Shown in pieces: positions 24,872-33,587 of a stretch of DNA of 49,404 nucleotides. The notes below the pieces were generated by a model. The model was not told the DNA's origin and did not search any database. It was given only the letters and a program-made list of their open reading frames with translations. Every line of letters begins with the position of its first letter. Position 1 is the first letter of the stretch. The translations under genes were made by a program, and so were the position numbers. Source of the DNA: Desulfobacteraceae bacterium (GTDB lineage Bacteria > Desulfobacterota > Desulfobacteria > Desulfobacterales > Desulfosalsimonadaceae); assembly GCA_003599885.1 (NCBI GenBank), contig QZKW01000048.1:1-49404 (forward strand), given 5' to 3'.

Positions 24872-24914
24872 AAAAACCGCCCTGGACGCGAGAAATTCCA
24901 GGGCGGTTTTTTTT
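24872..24914 (+). terminator. Strong intrinsic terminator with no visible upstream gene
   Basis: AAAACCGCCCTGGA and its complement TCCAGGGCGGTTTT form a stem around a loop of about 10 nt, followed by a run of eight T on the plus strand. The nearest gene to the left is on the minus strand. The terminator therefore either insulates the TetR operon or ends an unannotated transcript from 24640-24870. Within that stretch I see only a small CGCC...GGCG hairpin near 24841-24856 and no open frame. Confidence 0.75.
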
Positions 24915-24915
24915 G

Positions 24916-24948
24916 GTTGATTTATAAAATCAACGCTGTTACCGTAAC
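24916..24948. promoter_or_regulatory. Two palindromes upstream of tetR, candidate operator
   Basis: GTTGATTT-ATA-AAATCAAC (24916-24934) is a perfect 8-bp-arm inverted repeat. GTTAC-C-GTAAC (24938-24948) follows 3 nt later. They lie 29-61 nt before the TetR start codon and just after a terminator. That is where an autoregulating TetR protein would bind. Binding is inferred from position only. Confidence 0.45.
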
Positions 24949-24976
24949 GTCGTAAACTTTAAAAAAGGATCCCGCC

Positions 24977-25627
24977 GTGCCCCGAATCAAGCGCACTCCT
25001 GAAAAAATAGATGCCATCAAACAGGATATCCTGAAAGAGGCCCTTGCGCTGATGAGCCGCCACGGGTTTGACGGTTTTTCCATGCGGAAGCTGGGAAGCC
25101 GGCTCGGTGTTTCGGCGAAGACCATTTATAATTATTATAAAAACAAGGACGAGCTGTACCTGGTCATTTTAACGGAAGGATTTCAGCAGCTTCATGACCG
25201 GTTCAGCCATGCGTTTGCTTCATCGGATGATCCTTTCAAGCGCATGGAGGCGCTCGGCCGGGAATACCTTGACTTCGGGCTGGAGCACGCCAACATCTAT
25301 AACCTGATGTTCACCTGGCATGTGCCCAAGTTCAAGGATTATGTCGGAACCCCCATGGAACCGGCAGCCAAAATCGAACTGGAAACCGCCCTCAGCGTTT
25401 CTGAACTATTCATGCAAGCCATCCGGAAAACCGCACAAAACGGAACTCCCATGCCGGATAAAGATGCCCGGTTCCATATGATCCGGATGTGGAGCCAGAT
25501 GCACGGATTTGTGGCCGGGATGAACAACACCCTTCTGGATTACATGCATGAAAATCCGTTGGTTTTAAAAGCGCAATTGCTGGAACGCGTCATGGCGCAT
25601 TTTAAATATGACATTCAAAATCAATAG
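24977..25627 (+). CDS. TetR/AcrR-family transcriptional regulator
   Basis: 216 aa from GTG 24977, with AAAGGA 7 nt upstream. The N-terminal helix-turn-helix is FSMRKLGSRLGVSAKTIYNYY (core LGVSAKTIYNYY, about 40-53). The C-terminal ligand domain contains EHANIYNLMFTWHVP, recalling the WHG-type TetR C-terminal domain. It is the first gene of a three-gene operon with a glycyl radical enzyme activase (19 nt later) and the enzyme itself. It probably represses the operon until a substrate or product binds. The ligand is unknown. Confidence 0.9.
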   Translation: MPRIKRTPEKIDAIKQDILKEALALMSRHGFDGFSMRKLGSRLGVSAKTIYNYYKNKDELYLVILTEGFQQLHDRFSHAFASSDDPFKRMEALGREYLDFGLEHANIYNLMFTWHVPKFKDYVGTPMEPAAKIELETALSVSELFMQAIRKTAQNGTPMPDKDARFHMIRMWSQMHGFVAGMNNTLLDYMHENPLVLKAQLLERVMAHFKYDIQNQ

Positions 25628-25646
25628 CTCATAGCGGCTTGTGTAA

Positions 25647-26564
25647 ATGAAACATACTCCCCTGATTCTTGACATCAAAGGCAATTCCCTGGATGACGGG
25701 CCGGGCATCCGGTCGGTGGTGTTTTTTAAAGGCTGCCCCCTGTCCTGCGTCTGGTGCCACAACCCGGAAAGCAAAAAACCCGGCCCGGAGATTTCCTTTG
25801 ACCAAGCCGAATGCGTGGGATGCGACTCCTGCCTTGGGGTTTGTCCGGAACACGCCCTGAACCGCAATTTGCCGTTTTTTATCGATCGGAACTGCTGCAC
25901 GCTCTGCGGCGCCTGCGTGGAGAATTGCCCTTCCGGCGCTTTGTCGATGGTGGGGAAATCCATGTCCGTCGGAGATATTGTGACGAATGTTTCCAGAGAT
26001 AAACCGTTTTACAAAAACTCCGGCGGCGGGGTCACGTGCTCCGGCGGTGAGCCCACGCTTTATATGGATTTTTTGTCCTCCCTTCTCCAGCGCTTAAAAA
26101 CCAATGGCATCCACACCTTGCTGGAAACCTGCGGAATGTTTGATTTTACGGCATTTTCGGAAAAAATTGTGCCCTATACGGACGCCGTTTATTATGATAT
26201 AAAAATTCATGATCCGGACACCCACCAGCAATTTTGCGGGGTGAAAAACGATCTGATCCTGAAGAACTTTATCAAGCTGAACGCCATCGCACTGCAAAAC
26301 GGTTTTGAGCTGCTGCCGCGCACCCCCCTGATTCCGAATATTACCGCTACAGAAAAGAATTTGACAGCTATCGCCGGTTTTTTAAACACCCAGAGTATCC
26401 GGAAGGCCCGGCTGCTGGCCTATAACCCCCTTTGGCATGACAAAACCGGCAAAATCGGCACAACGGATTCGTTAAGAACACAACCGGAAATGACATCCTG
26501 GATATCCAGAGATAAACTGGAAAAATATGCGGCGATTTTTTCAGATCATGGAATTGACACATAA
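25647..26564 (+). CDS. Glycyl radical enzyme activating protein (radical SAM)
   Basis: 305 aa. It generates a 5'-deoxyadenosyl radical from SAM and abstracts hydrogen from the glycine of its partner enzyme. The radical-SAM cluster motif is C30-xxx-C34-xx-C37. It is followed by an inserted ferredoxin-like region with two Cys sets (C56, C59, C62, C66 and C84, C87, C90, C94), as in activases of the dehydratase/decarboxylase type rather than PFL activase. SAM-binding GGGVTCSGGEP comes later. It sits 12 nt before the large glycyl radical enzyme, its likely substrate. It might also serve the orphan enzyme at 39346-41721. Confidence 0.95.
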   Translation: MKHTPLILDIKGNSLDDGPGIRSVVFFKGCPLSCVWCHNPESKKPGPEISFDQAECVGCDSCLGVCPEHALNRNLPFFIDRNCCTLCGACVENCPSGALSMVGKSMSVGDIVTNVSRDKPFYKNSGGGVTCSGGEPTLYMDFLSSLLQRLKTNGIHTLLETCGMFDFTAFSEKIVPYTDAVYYDIKIHDPDTHQQFCGVKNDLILKNFIKLNAIALQNGFELLPRTPLIPNITATEKNLTAIAGFLNTQSIRKARLLAYNPLWHDKTGKIGTTDSLRTQPEMTSWISRDKLEKYAAIFSDHGIDT

Positions 26565-26576
26565 GAGGAGGCCACC

Positions 26577-29500
26577 ATGTTTTTCTTTCAACCGCCATCA
26601 CAGCCAAAATCCGGATTTTCCCCCACCAACATCTTATTAAATACCCTGCTGCGGGTTTTTGCGGCGAATTTCAACCTTCGTCCGAGTTTAAAAAAATACC
26701 TGAAAAGCGATTTGGGCTGGATTGATTTTACCATCGGTTTTAAAACCAATTCCGGGTCCCTTCAGGCGTCAGTGGCGTTAAAAAACGGCAAAGTCAGCGT
26801 GTCCGGCGCCATTCCCGAAAAAACAGACACGCTCCTGACCTTCAACTCGGAACGCGCGGTGGTGAAACTGCTGGGCGCTACCCCCACGGAGCAGATTTTC
26901 ATGGTGCTCCAGGGCCAGGTCACGCCCACCGGAAACGCATCATACCTCAATCTGTTTTTCTTTTTCCTGTCACTGCTCCTGCACGGCAAGCAAAAAAAGC
27001 TCATGGAAAAAGAACGTGCGATTTCTAAAAAAGCACTCCTGAAAACGTCGCCAAACGCAAAAAAAAATCTCAGCAACGAATTAACCAAGCGGTTTGCCTA
27101 CCGGATGGCGTGCGATGCCCGTGACCCGAACGTCCAATTTCTCGAAGACCCGTTTTTATCCGGCTTTTGCCTGGATGACTTTCCCAGGGTGAAACAGTTT
27201 CTGGATGACCATTTCACCATCAAACCGGAAATCTGCCCTGAACTGCCGAAACTGGTCACAGACTGGCATAAACAAAACGGGTATGAAACCGACGCCAGCG
27301 GCCGGCCCTGGCACCCGACCTTAAGAAAAGCCCGCGCGTATAAATATGTGATGGAAAACCGGAAACCCCTGATCCGGAAAAACGATCTCATCGCCGGCAC
27401 CACCACCACCAAGGAGATCGGTGCGGTGGTTTATCCCGAAGGCCACGGCACCATGATCTGGGGGGAACTGCTCACCGTGCCTCACCGGACACTGAATCCC
27501 TGTGACGTATCCCAGGAAACCCTTGACATCCTTCATCATGAGGTCTTTCCGTACTGGGCGAACCGGAATTTCAGGGAATGGGTCCGTGAAAAATATCGCA
27601 ATCCCCTGTGCCAGCAGATTGACGACCGGTTCGCCATTTATTTTACCTGGAAAACCGTGACCATTTCCCACACCATCCCGGATTTTCCGAAACTGCTCCG
27701 CCTGGGGACCTCCGGCATTATTGCTGAAATAAAAGAAAAAATGGCCGAAGTTCCGGAAAAAATTGACCCCCACGCCACGCTTGAAGCCATGATTCTTTGC
27801 CTGGAAGGGCTCACGGCCTATGGGAAAAATCTGGCCCGCCATGCAGCCGACATCGCCGCATCCGAAACAAACCCGGTCCGCAAGGCCGAACTGGAAAAAC
27901 TTTCCGCCATCTGCAGCCAGGTGCCGGAGCATCCGGCCCGAACCCTTGACGAAGCTGTCAATGCAATCTGGATCGCCTGGGTGGGACTCCACATGGAAAG
28001 CACCAATGCCGGGCTGTCTTTGGGCAGGCTGGACCAGTGGCTCCAGCCCTATTTTGCGGCGGACATGGCGCTCCTCTCCACCCCTCAGGGAAAAACAGAT
28101 TACATCAAACACGCGGTGGAACTCATCGGCTGTTTTTACATGCGCTGCACCGACCACCTGCCCCTGACCCCGGACATCGCCAACTGGGTGTTCGGCGGCA
28201 GTTCATCGGACCAGGCCATTACACTGGGCGGCGTGACCCCGGACGGTGGGGACGGGGTCTGCGACATGACCTATATTTTCCTGAAAGTCACGGAAATGCT
28301 CAGCATCCGGGACCCGAACGTCAACGCCCGGTTTCATCCGGGTAAAAACAGCGACACCTACTTAAAACGCCTGTGCGAAGTCAACCTCATCACCGCCGCC
28401 ACCCCGTCCCTGCACAACGACCATGCAGTGATGACTTCCCTGGAAGAATTCAACTATCCGATTGAAGACCTGCGCAACTGGTCGGCCACCGGATGCGTGG
28501 AGCCCACCCTTTCCGGCAAGCATATCGGGCATACCAATTTTCAGATGATGAACATGGTGGCGGCCCTGGAAATGGCGTTAAACAACGGCACCCACCCCCT
28601 GCTGGGCTGGAAATTCGGACCGGATACAGGGGAGATCGACACCTCCGATACAGCGAATAACCCGTTTCCCACCTTCGACGATTTTTTTAACGCATTCACC
28701 ACCCAGTTCGCCTTCATCATCGACCAGTCCATTGAATATAATGAAATGCTGGCCACGGCGCACCAGATCATCCGGCCCACCCCCCTGCTCTCTTCCCTGA
28801 TCGGCGGATGCATTGCCTCCGGCCGGGACGTGACCAGAGGCGGGGCCGCTTACAACAGTTCCGGAGCCGCCCTGATCGGCCTGGCCGATGTCACGGATTC
28901 GCTGATGGCCATCAAAGTCCTGGTTTATGAGCAGAAAAAAACAACGCTTCCGGCCCTGAAAAAAGCAGTGGATGACAATTTTGAACATGACCCGGCCCTT
29001 CATGCCCTGGCGACCCGGAAAGTGTCGCTGTTCGGGTCGGGAAGCCGGGAAGCCGTGGACATGGCCGACCGGATCACCCGGTTCGCCCATGATTACTACG
29101 GAAGCAAGTCCCACTATCGCGGGGGAAAGTATACGGTCGGGTTCTGGTCCATGTCCAACCATGTGGCCTACGGCACGTTTACCGGCGCGCTGCCGTCGGG
29201 ACGCTTGCGCGGAAAGGCCTTCACGCCGGGCCTGACCCCGGAACCCAATGCCTCCAATAATCTGCTGGACAATATCCGGGACGTGGCAAGCCTGAACCCG
29301 AAAAACATCAACAACAACATCGCCTTTAACGTGAAAGTGGTGCCGAGCGCAGGTGATTCAAGAGAAAAAACCGTCGCCGACATCTTCGCCTACGTGAAAA
29401 CCTATTTTGATTTAGGCGGCATGCAGATGCAGCTCAACGTGGTGACATCGGAAACCCTCAAAGACGCGATGGCCCACCCGGAAAACTACCGAAACCTGCT

Positions 29501-29591
29501 GGTGCGGATATCCGGGTATAACGCCTATTTCGTGACACTGAACCGGGACATGCAGATCGAACTGATCGAGCGGGCGGAATATGGGATGTAA
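26577..29591 (+). CDS. Glycyl radical enzyme with N-terminal SCP2-like domain
   Basis: 1004 aa, about 150-200 longer than most glycyl radical enzymes. Residues about 30-140 resemble an SCP2 lipid-binding fold: DFTIGFKTNSGSL, LLTFNSERAVVKLLGA, IFMVLQGQVTPTGN and then a hydrophobic stretch LNLFFFFLSLLLHG. The PFL-like barrel follows, with active-site Cys640 and Glu642 in ATGCVEP, and the radical glycine G980 in RISGYNAYF. A C-V-E motif is found in C-C, C-N or C-O lyases, dehydratases and arylacetate decarboxylases. It excludes a PFL (CC) enzyme. Substrate is unknown; the extra domain hints at something hydrophobic. RBS GAGG precedes ATG 26577. Confidence 0.9.
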   Translation: MFFFQPPSQPKSGFSPTNILLNTLLRVFAANFNLRPSLKKYLKSDLGWIDFTIGFKTNSGSLQASVALKNGKVSVSGAIPEKTDTLLTFNSERAVVKLLGATPTEQIFMVLQGQVTPTGNASYLNLFFFFLSLLLHGKQKKLMEKERAISKKALLKTSPNAKKNLSNELTKRFAYRMACDARDPNVQFLEDPFLSGFCLDDFPRVKQFLDDHFTIKPEICPELPKLVTDWHKQNGYETDASGRPWHPTLRKARAYKYVMENRKPLIRKNDLIAGTTTTKEIGAVVYPEGHGTMIWGELLTVPHRTLNPCDVSQETLDILHHEVFPYWANRNFREWVREKYRNPLCQQIDDRFAIYFTWKTVTISHTIPDFPKLLRLGTSGIIAEIKEKMAEVPEKIDPHATLEAMILCLEGLTAYGKNLARHAADIAASETNPVRKAELEKLSAICSQVPEHPARTLDEAVNAIWIAWVGLHMESTNAGLSLGRLDQWLQPYFAADMALLSTPQGKTDYIKHAVELIGCFYMRCTDHLPLTPDIANWVFGGSSSDQAITLGGVTPDGGDGVCDMTYIFLKVTEMLSIRDPNVNARFHPGKNSDTYLKRLCEVNLITAATPSLHNDHAVMTSLEEFNYPIEDLRNWSATGCVEPTLSGKHIGHTNFQMMNMVAALEMALNNGTHPLLGWKFGPDTGEIDTSDTANNPFPTFDDFFNAFTTQFAFIIDQSIEYNEMLATAHQIIRPTPLLSSLIGGCIASGRDVTRGGAAYNSSGAALIGLADVTDSLMAIKVLVYEQKKTTLPALKKAVDDNFEHDPALHALATRKVSLFGSGSREAVDMADRITRFAHDYYGSKSHYRGGKYTVGFWSMSNHVAYGTFTGALPSGRLRGKAFTPGLTPEPNASNNLLDNIRDVASLNPKNINNNIAFNVKVVPSAGDSREKTVADIFAYVKTYFDLGGMQMQLNVVTSETLKDAMAHPENYRNLLVRISGYNAYFVTLNRDMQIELIERAEYGM

Positions 29592-29608
29592 GGCAAAAAG
29601 CCGGTTCT

Positions 29609-29875
29609 TCAGGATATGTTTTTGTAAACATCTCGCCGATGGCCGATTTTGAGGATCAAAATAACCAAGACATCGCCCTGGATCTCATAGATAATGCGGT
29701 AATCGCCGACTCGAATTTTGTGAAAGGGGTTTTCCCCTTTCATTTTGGTTGTGGCCGGACTTGGAATATTTTCAGCCAGACTGTCAATCTTTTCAATAAT
29801 GCGCTTTTGGTCAGGCCTTGGTATTTTTGCAAGCGTTTTTGCCGCAGAGAGTTTTACCTCAACCCGATACTTCAC
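29609..29875 (-). CDS. RelE/ParE-family toxin
   Basis: 88 aa, the usual size of a RelE-type mRNA interferase. It has the family core KIRVGDYRIIYEI and a C-terminal VLVILILKIGHRRDVYKN. Its start overlaps the antitoxin stop by 4 nt (ATGA), giving translational coupling. RelE toxins cut ribosome-bound mRNA, while ParE members act on gyrase; the RVGDYR-IYEI pattern favours RelE. It ends 17 nt from the convergent glycyl radical enzyme gene. Confidence 0.92.
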   Translation of the reverse strand: MKYRVEVKLSAAKTLAKIPRPDQKRIIEKIDSLAENIPSPATTKMKGENPFHKIRVGDYRIIYEIQGDVLVILILKIGHRRDVYKNIS

Positions 29876-30123
29876 CCTATCAATTCCTTTTTCAGCTCTT
29901 CCCAGGGAATGGGGTCTCCGGTTTCTTTTTTTGTTTTCCAGGCATCTTCAATATCAATCCTGTCTTCAAGTTCCTGCAGCAGCGCAAGCTCCTTCATTGG
30001 CACAATGGCCGCGACCGCCTGCCCCCGGCGAGTCAGGACAAAGGATTCACTTCCATAAGCAACTTGGTTGACAATCTCTGCAAACTTTTTTCTGGCATCA
30101 GCCGTTGTAATTTTTTTTAGCAC
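29872..30123 (-). CDS. Phd/YefM-family antitoxin
   Basis: 83 aa from GTG 30123, with GGAG 8 nt upstream. The N-terminal DNA-binding fold carries TADARKKFAEIVNQVAYG and VLTRRGQAVAAIVPM, typical of Phd/YefM. The acidic C-terminal tail (EDRIDIEDAW onward) would wrap the RelE-type toxin encoded next. A strong promoter with a palindrome at its start site lies directly upstream, fitting autoregulation by the pair. Confidence 0.92.
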   Translation of the reverse strand: MLKKITTADARKKFAEIVNQVAYGSESFVLTRRGQAVAAIVPMKELALLQELEDRIDIEDAWKTKKETGDPIPWEELKKELIG

Positions 30124-30154
30124 TTCTAAAACTCCAAACGTATAAAATGTTTAT

Positions 30155-30192
30155 TTTGTACAAATTGTATCCATTTCATTTTGTATTGTCAA
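30155..30192 (-). promoter_or_regulatory. Toxin-antitoxin promoter with palindromic operator
   Basis: On the minus strand TTGACA (30192-30187) is exactly 17 nt from TACAAT (30169-30164), a near-consensus sigma70 promoter. The palindrome TTTGTACAAA (30155-30164) overlaps the end of the -10 and the expected start site, a good place for antitoxin binding. Confidence 0.7.
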
Positions 30193-30574
30193 AAAAAAAT
30201 ATAACAGCCTCCATAGTTTATCCTTTTCCACTGAAAAGTCATTTTTGAAGCGATCGATGGTGAATAGTAACATTTTTTTTATTTTCTACAATCTATCATT
30301 GATTTTTTAAGGCCAATTCAAATATAAGTAAATTCAGGCGACAGGGCTGCTGTTAAAAATTGCGGTAAAGAATATTCTACTCCATGGATCACTGGCACAC
30401 CGGGACCCCATCTCAAACCCATTCGAATGCCCACCAGACGGACTAAATCTGTCAAATATCGCCTGTGCTTGAACCCGGTTCATGAAGCATAAAAACACAA
30501 CAGCTGAAAATGAGCGGCGGGTATACCTTATCATAACTCATCATTCATTATTTTTATCACCGCCGGAGCGTTGA
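30193..30574. other. Intergenic stretch before the CheB-CheR gene, no gene seen
   Basis: A+T-rich for the first 140 nt, then average. Short open frames exist on the minus strand but lack family signs. I found no clear sigma70 or sigma54 promoter for the CheB-CheR gene. GGAG 6 nt before ATG 30575 is its ribosome site. Confidence 0.5.
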
Positions 30575-33500
30575 ATGACCTTAGAAAAAAAAACTAAAAC
30601 AAAATCCAAACCATCCGCAGCGTCTCGGAAAACCATATCAAACGGGAAACCCGCCGCCTGCTTTCCCGTTGTCGGCATTGGCGCATCCGCCGGCGGGATG
30701 GCGGCTTTTGAGGCTTTTTTTTCCGCCATGCCGGCCATTACTGACCCGGGAATGGCGTTTGTCATTGTTCAGCACCTGTCACCGGATTACAAGAGCAGTC
30801 TTGCGGAACTTATCCAACACAAAACGCGCCTGCCGGTCTCCGAGATAACGGACGGAATGACGGTCTCCCCCAACTGCGTGTATGTCTGTCCGCCCGGCTG
30901 CGATGTCGCGTTTCTAAGCGGGACCCTCCAGTTAATGGAAACCTCCCAGCCCCGGAGTCATCATCTGCCCGTTGATTTTTTCTTCCACTCGCTGGCCCAG
31001 GACCTGCGCGAACGGGCCATCGGCATCGTACTTTCGGGCACCGGCAGCGATGGCTCTCTGGGCTTGCGGACTATCAAGGCTGAAGGCGGCATGGTCATGG
31101 CCCAAAACCCGGCATCCGCCGAGTATGGCGGAATGCCAAACAGCGCCATCAGAACCGGGCTCGTGGACTATGAACTCCCGCCTGCCGAGATGCCGGGCCA
31201 GCTCATCTCCTACGTGACCCAATCTTTCGGCATGTCTCACCGGGCCATCTGCCTTCCTATGCCTGAATCCGAAAACGCGCTGAAAAAAATCTTTATCCTG
31301 TTGCGCGCTCAGAGCGGTCACGATTTTTCCCAGTACAAACCAAGCAATATTCAGCGGCGAATCGAACGGCGCATGGCCCTTCAAAAGATTGATCACCTGG
31401 ACGGATATTTGCGTTACCTGCAGCAAAACCCGGCCGAGGTTACGGCCCTGTTTCAAGACATTCTGATCAGCGTGACCCATTTTTTCCGTGATCCGGAAGC
31501 ATTCGAGGCCCTTGAAAAAAAGGTCATCCCAAAGCTGTTTGCCGATAAACCTCCAGGAACTGTAATCCGGGTCTGGGTGCCGGGATGCGCCACCGGTGAG
31601 GAAGCTTATTCCATCGCCATTCTCCTGCAGGAACACCTGGATGAACTGAAAAAAAACTTCAAGGTTCAGGTTTTCGCCACCGATATTGACACAAATGCGG
31701 TCTCTATTGCCCGTGCAGGCGTCTACCCGGCCAGCATTACCGAACACATCACACCGGAACGGCTGACCCGTTTTTTTGCCCCTGAGCCCGGCGGCAGGAC
31801 ATACCGCCTCGACAAAACCATCCGTGACATGCTCATTTTTTCTGAACAAAACGTGATCAAAGATCCGCCGTTTTCCAAACTCGACCTCATCAGTTGCAGG
31901 AATTTACTGATTTATATGAACGGAGACCTGCAAAAACGGATTATCCCGCTGTTCCATTACGCGCTGGCACCGGGAGGATTTCTCTTTCTCAGCACTTCGG
32001 AAACTGTGGGGGAATTTACGGACCTGTTTATTGCTCTGGATCGTAAAATGAAGCTCTATCAGCGCAAGGAGGGGATGAACGGCTTGCAGCGCACAGCACT
32101 GGGCCGGTTATTGCCGTTAATGACTGCGCCTCAGAGCGGGGGGTTCCCAAAGATTCCGGAAAGGCCTGCCAGCCCCAAAAAAATGCCCCTGCGCGAACTG
32201 ACGGAAACCGCTCTGCTTGAGGAGGTGGCCCCGGCCGCCGCACTTGTCAGCGACAATGGCGACATTCTTTACCTTCATGGCCGCACCGGCCTTTACCTGG
32301 AACCGGCCCCCGGCGAGGCCGGCGTCAACAACATTTTGAAAATGGCCCGTGAAGGACTGCGGCAGGAACTCGGCACGACGCTTCACACGGCTGTATCGTC
32401 CAAAGAAATGGTCCGGCGGCCGGGTATTCATGTTAAAACCAACGGCGACTTTGCCCTTGTGGACCTCACCGTCCGCCCGGTGGTGGCGGGCCCCGGGCCA
32501 ACCCTGCCTGCCGACACGCTCCTTTTCCTGGTAATTCTGGCACCGGCCCAGCCGGGAAACCCGGTATCGCCTGATGCCGGCGCCGGAATCGAACTTACGG
32601 CGGCTGATGCGGATGCGCATATTGCCTCCCTCAGGCAGGAATTGTGGGCCAAGGAAGGGTATCTCCGGGCAGCCAACGAGGAACTGGCCATCACCAATGA
32701 AGAACTCAAATCCGCCAACGAAGAGATGCAGTCCGTTAACGAAGAAATGCAGTCCACCAACGAGGAACTGGAAACTTCCAAGGAAGAACTCCAATCGGTC
32801 AACGAGGAACTGGCGACCGTCAATGCCGAACTGCAAACCAAGGTGGCGGATTTGTCCCGGGCCAACAACGACATGAACAATCTGCTGGCCGGAACGGGCA
32901 TCGGCACCATTTTTGTGGATCACAGGATCCGCATCCTGCGATTCACCCCGGCCGCCACCCGGATCATCAACCTGATTCAAAGCGACGTGGGCCGTCCGCT
33001 GGGCCATATCGTCTCCAACATTCAGGGAGACGATCGCCTGATTGCGGGCATCCGGTCGGTGCTGGACACCCTGGCCCCCCAGGAGGCGGAGGTGCAGACC
33101 CTTGACAAAGAATGGTACATGATGCGCATCCAGCCCTACCGCACCCTTAATAACGTGATTGAGGGCGCGGTGATCACCTTTGTGAACATCACTGAACTGA
33201 AAAAGACGAAAGACTCACTGGCGGCTGCCGCTGCAAGGCTGCGCCGCCTGGCCGTGGTGGTCCGTGACGCCAATGACGCCATGACGGTTCAGGATCTGGA
33301 AGGCCGCATTCTGGCCTGGAACCCGGCGGCGGAAAAACTGTATGGCTGGACCGAGGCTGAGGCCATGACGCTCACCATCCTTGATTGCATCCCGGGGGAC
33401 GATCAGGAGCGTGAAATGGGTGAGTTGAGCCGGATCGCCCATGCCGATGTTCTGGCGTCTTACCGCACCCGGCGGGTCACCAAAGACGGCCGGGTCATTT

Positions 33501-33583
33501 CCATATCCATGACCGCAACCGCACTCCTGAACGATGAAGGGGAAGTGCACGCCATCGCAACCACGGAGAGAGCGATTGATTAA
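30575..33583 (+). CDS. CheB-CheR-PAS fusion signalling protein
   Basis: 1002 aa. The CheB methylesterase domain (about 30-215) has catalytic S38 (GASAGG), H67 (VQHLSP) and D159 (GTGSDGS). The CheR methyltransferase domain (about 230-500) has YKPSNIQRRIERRM and the SAM site VWVPGCATGEEAYSIA. A middle linker is followed by a coiled coil of near-regular heptads (repeated NEEL/NEEM units, about 690-765) and two PAS domains (about 770-880 and 895-1000). No receiver or kinase domain is present. Related fusions often continue into a histidine kinase; here kinases are encoded just downstream. It probably methylates and demethylates a partner sensor. Confidence 0.92.
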   Translation: MTLEKKTKTKSKPSAASRKTISNGKPAACFPVVGIGASAGGMAAFEAFFSAMPAITDPGMAFVIVQHLSPDYKSSLAELIQHKTRLPVSEITDGMTVSPNCVYVCPPGCDVAFLSGTLQLMETSQPRSHHLPVDFFFHSLAQDLRERAIGIVLSGTGSDGSLGLRTIKAEGGMVMAQNPASAEYGGMPNSAIRTGLVDYELPPAEMPGQLISYVTQSFGMSHRAICLPMPESENALKKIFILLRAQSGHDFSQYKPSNIQRRIERRMALQKIDHLDGYLRYLQQNPAEVTALFQDILISVTHFFRDPEAFEALEKKVIPKLFADKPPGTVIRVWVPGCATGEEAYSIAILLQEHLDELKKNFKVQVFATDIDTNAVSIARAGVYPASITEHITPERLTRFFAPEPGGRTYRLDKTIRDMLIFSEQNVIKDPPFSKLDLISCRNLLIYMNGDLQKRIIPLFHYALAPGGFLFLSTSETVGEFTDLFIALDRKMKLYQRKEGMNGLQRTALGRLLPLMTAPQSGGFPKIPERPASPKKMPLRELTETALLEEVAPAAALVSDNGDILYLHGRTGLYLEPAPGEAGVNNILKMAREGLRQELGTTLHTAVSSKEMVRRPGIHVKTNGDFALVDLTVRPVVAGPGPTLPADTLLFLVILAPAQPGNPVSPDAGAGIELTAADADAHIASLRQELWAKEGYLRAANEELAITNEELKSANEEMQSVNEEMQSTNEELETSKEELQSVNEELATVNAELQTKVADLSRANNDMNNLLAGTGIGTIFVDHRIRILRFTPAATRIINLIQSDVGRPLGHIVSNIQGDDRLIAGIRSVLDTLAPQEAEVQTLDKEWYMMRIQPYRTLNNVIEGAVITFVNITELKKTKDSLAAAAARLRRLAVVVRDANDAMTVQDLEGRILAWNPAAEKLYGWTEAEAMTLTILDCIPGDDQEREMGELSRIAHADVLASYRTRRVTKDGRVISISMTATALLNDEGEVHAIATTERAID

Positions 33584-33587
33584 ACAT

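Noticed and set aside
27321-28157. 278-codon antisense open frame within the large glycyl radical enzyme gene
   Set aside because: Long shadow frames are expected in G+C-rich codons. The sense strand encodes a clear enzyme with all motifs.
32690-32870. Repetitive DNA resembling a tandem repeat or short CRISPR-like array
   Set aside because: The period follows heptads of a coiled coil (NEEL/NEEM units) in the CheB-CheR-PAS protein. There are no spacers.
32117-33007. 296-codon antisense open frame within the CheB-CheR gene
   Set aside because: Its composition mirrors the coiled-coil repeats of the sense protein; no family signs.
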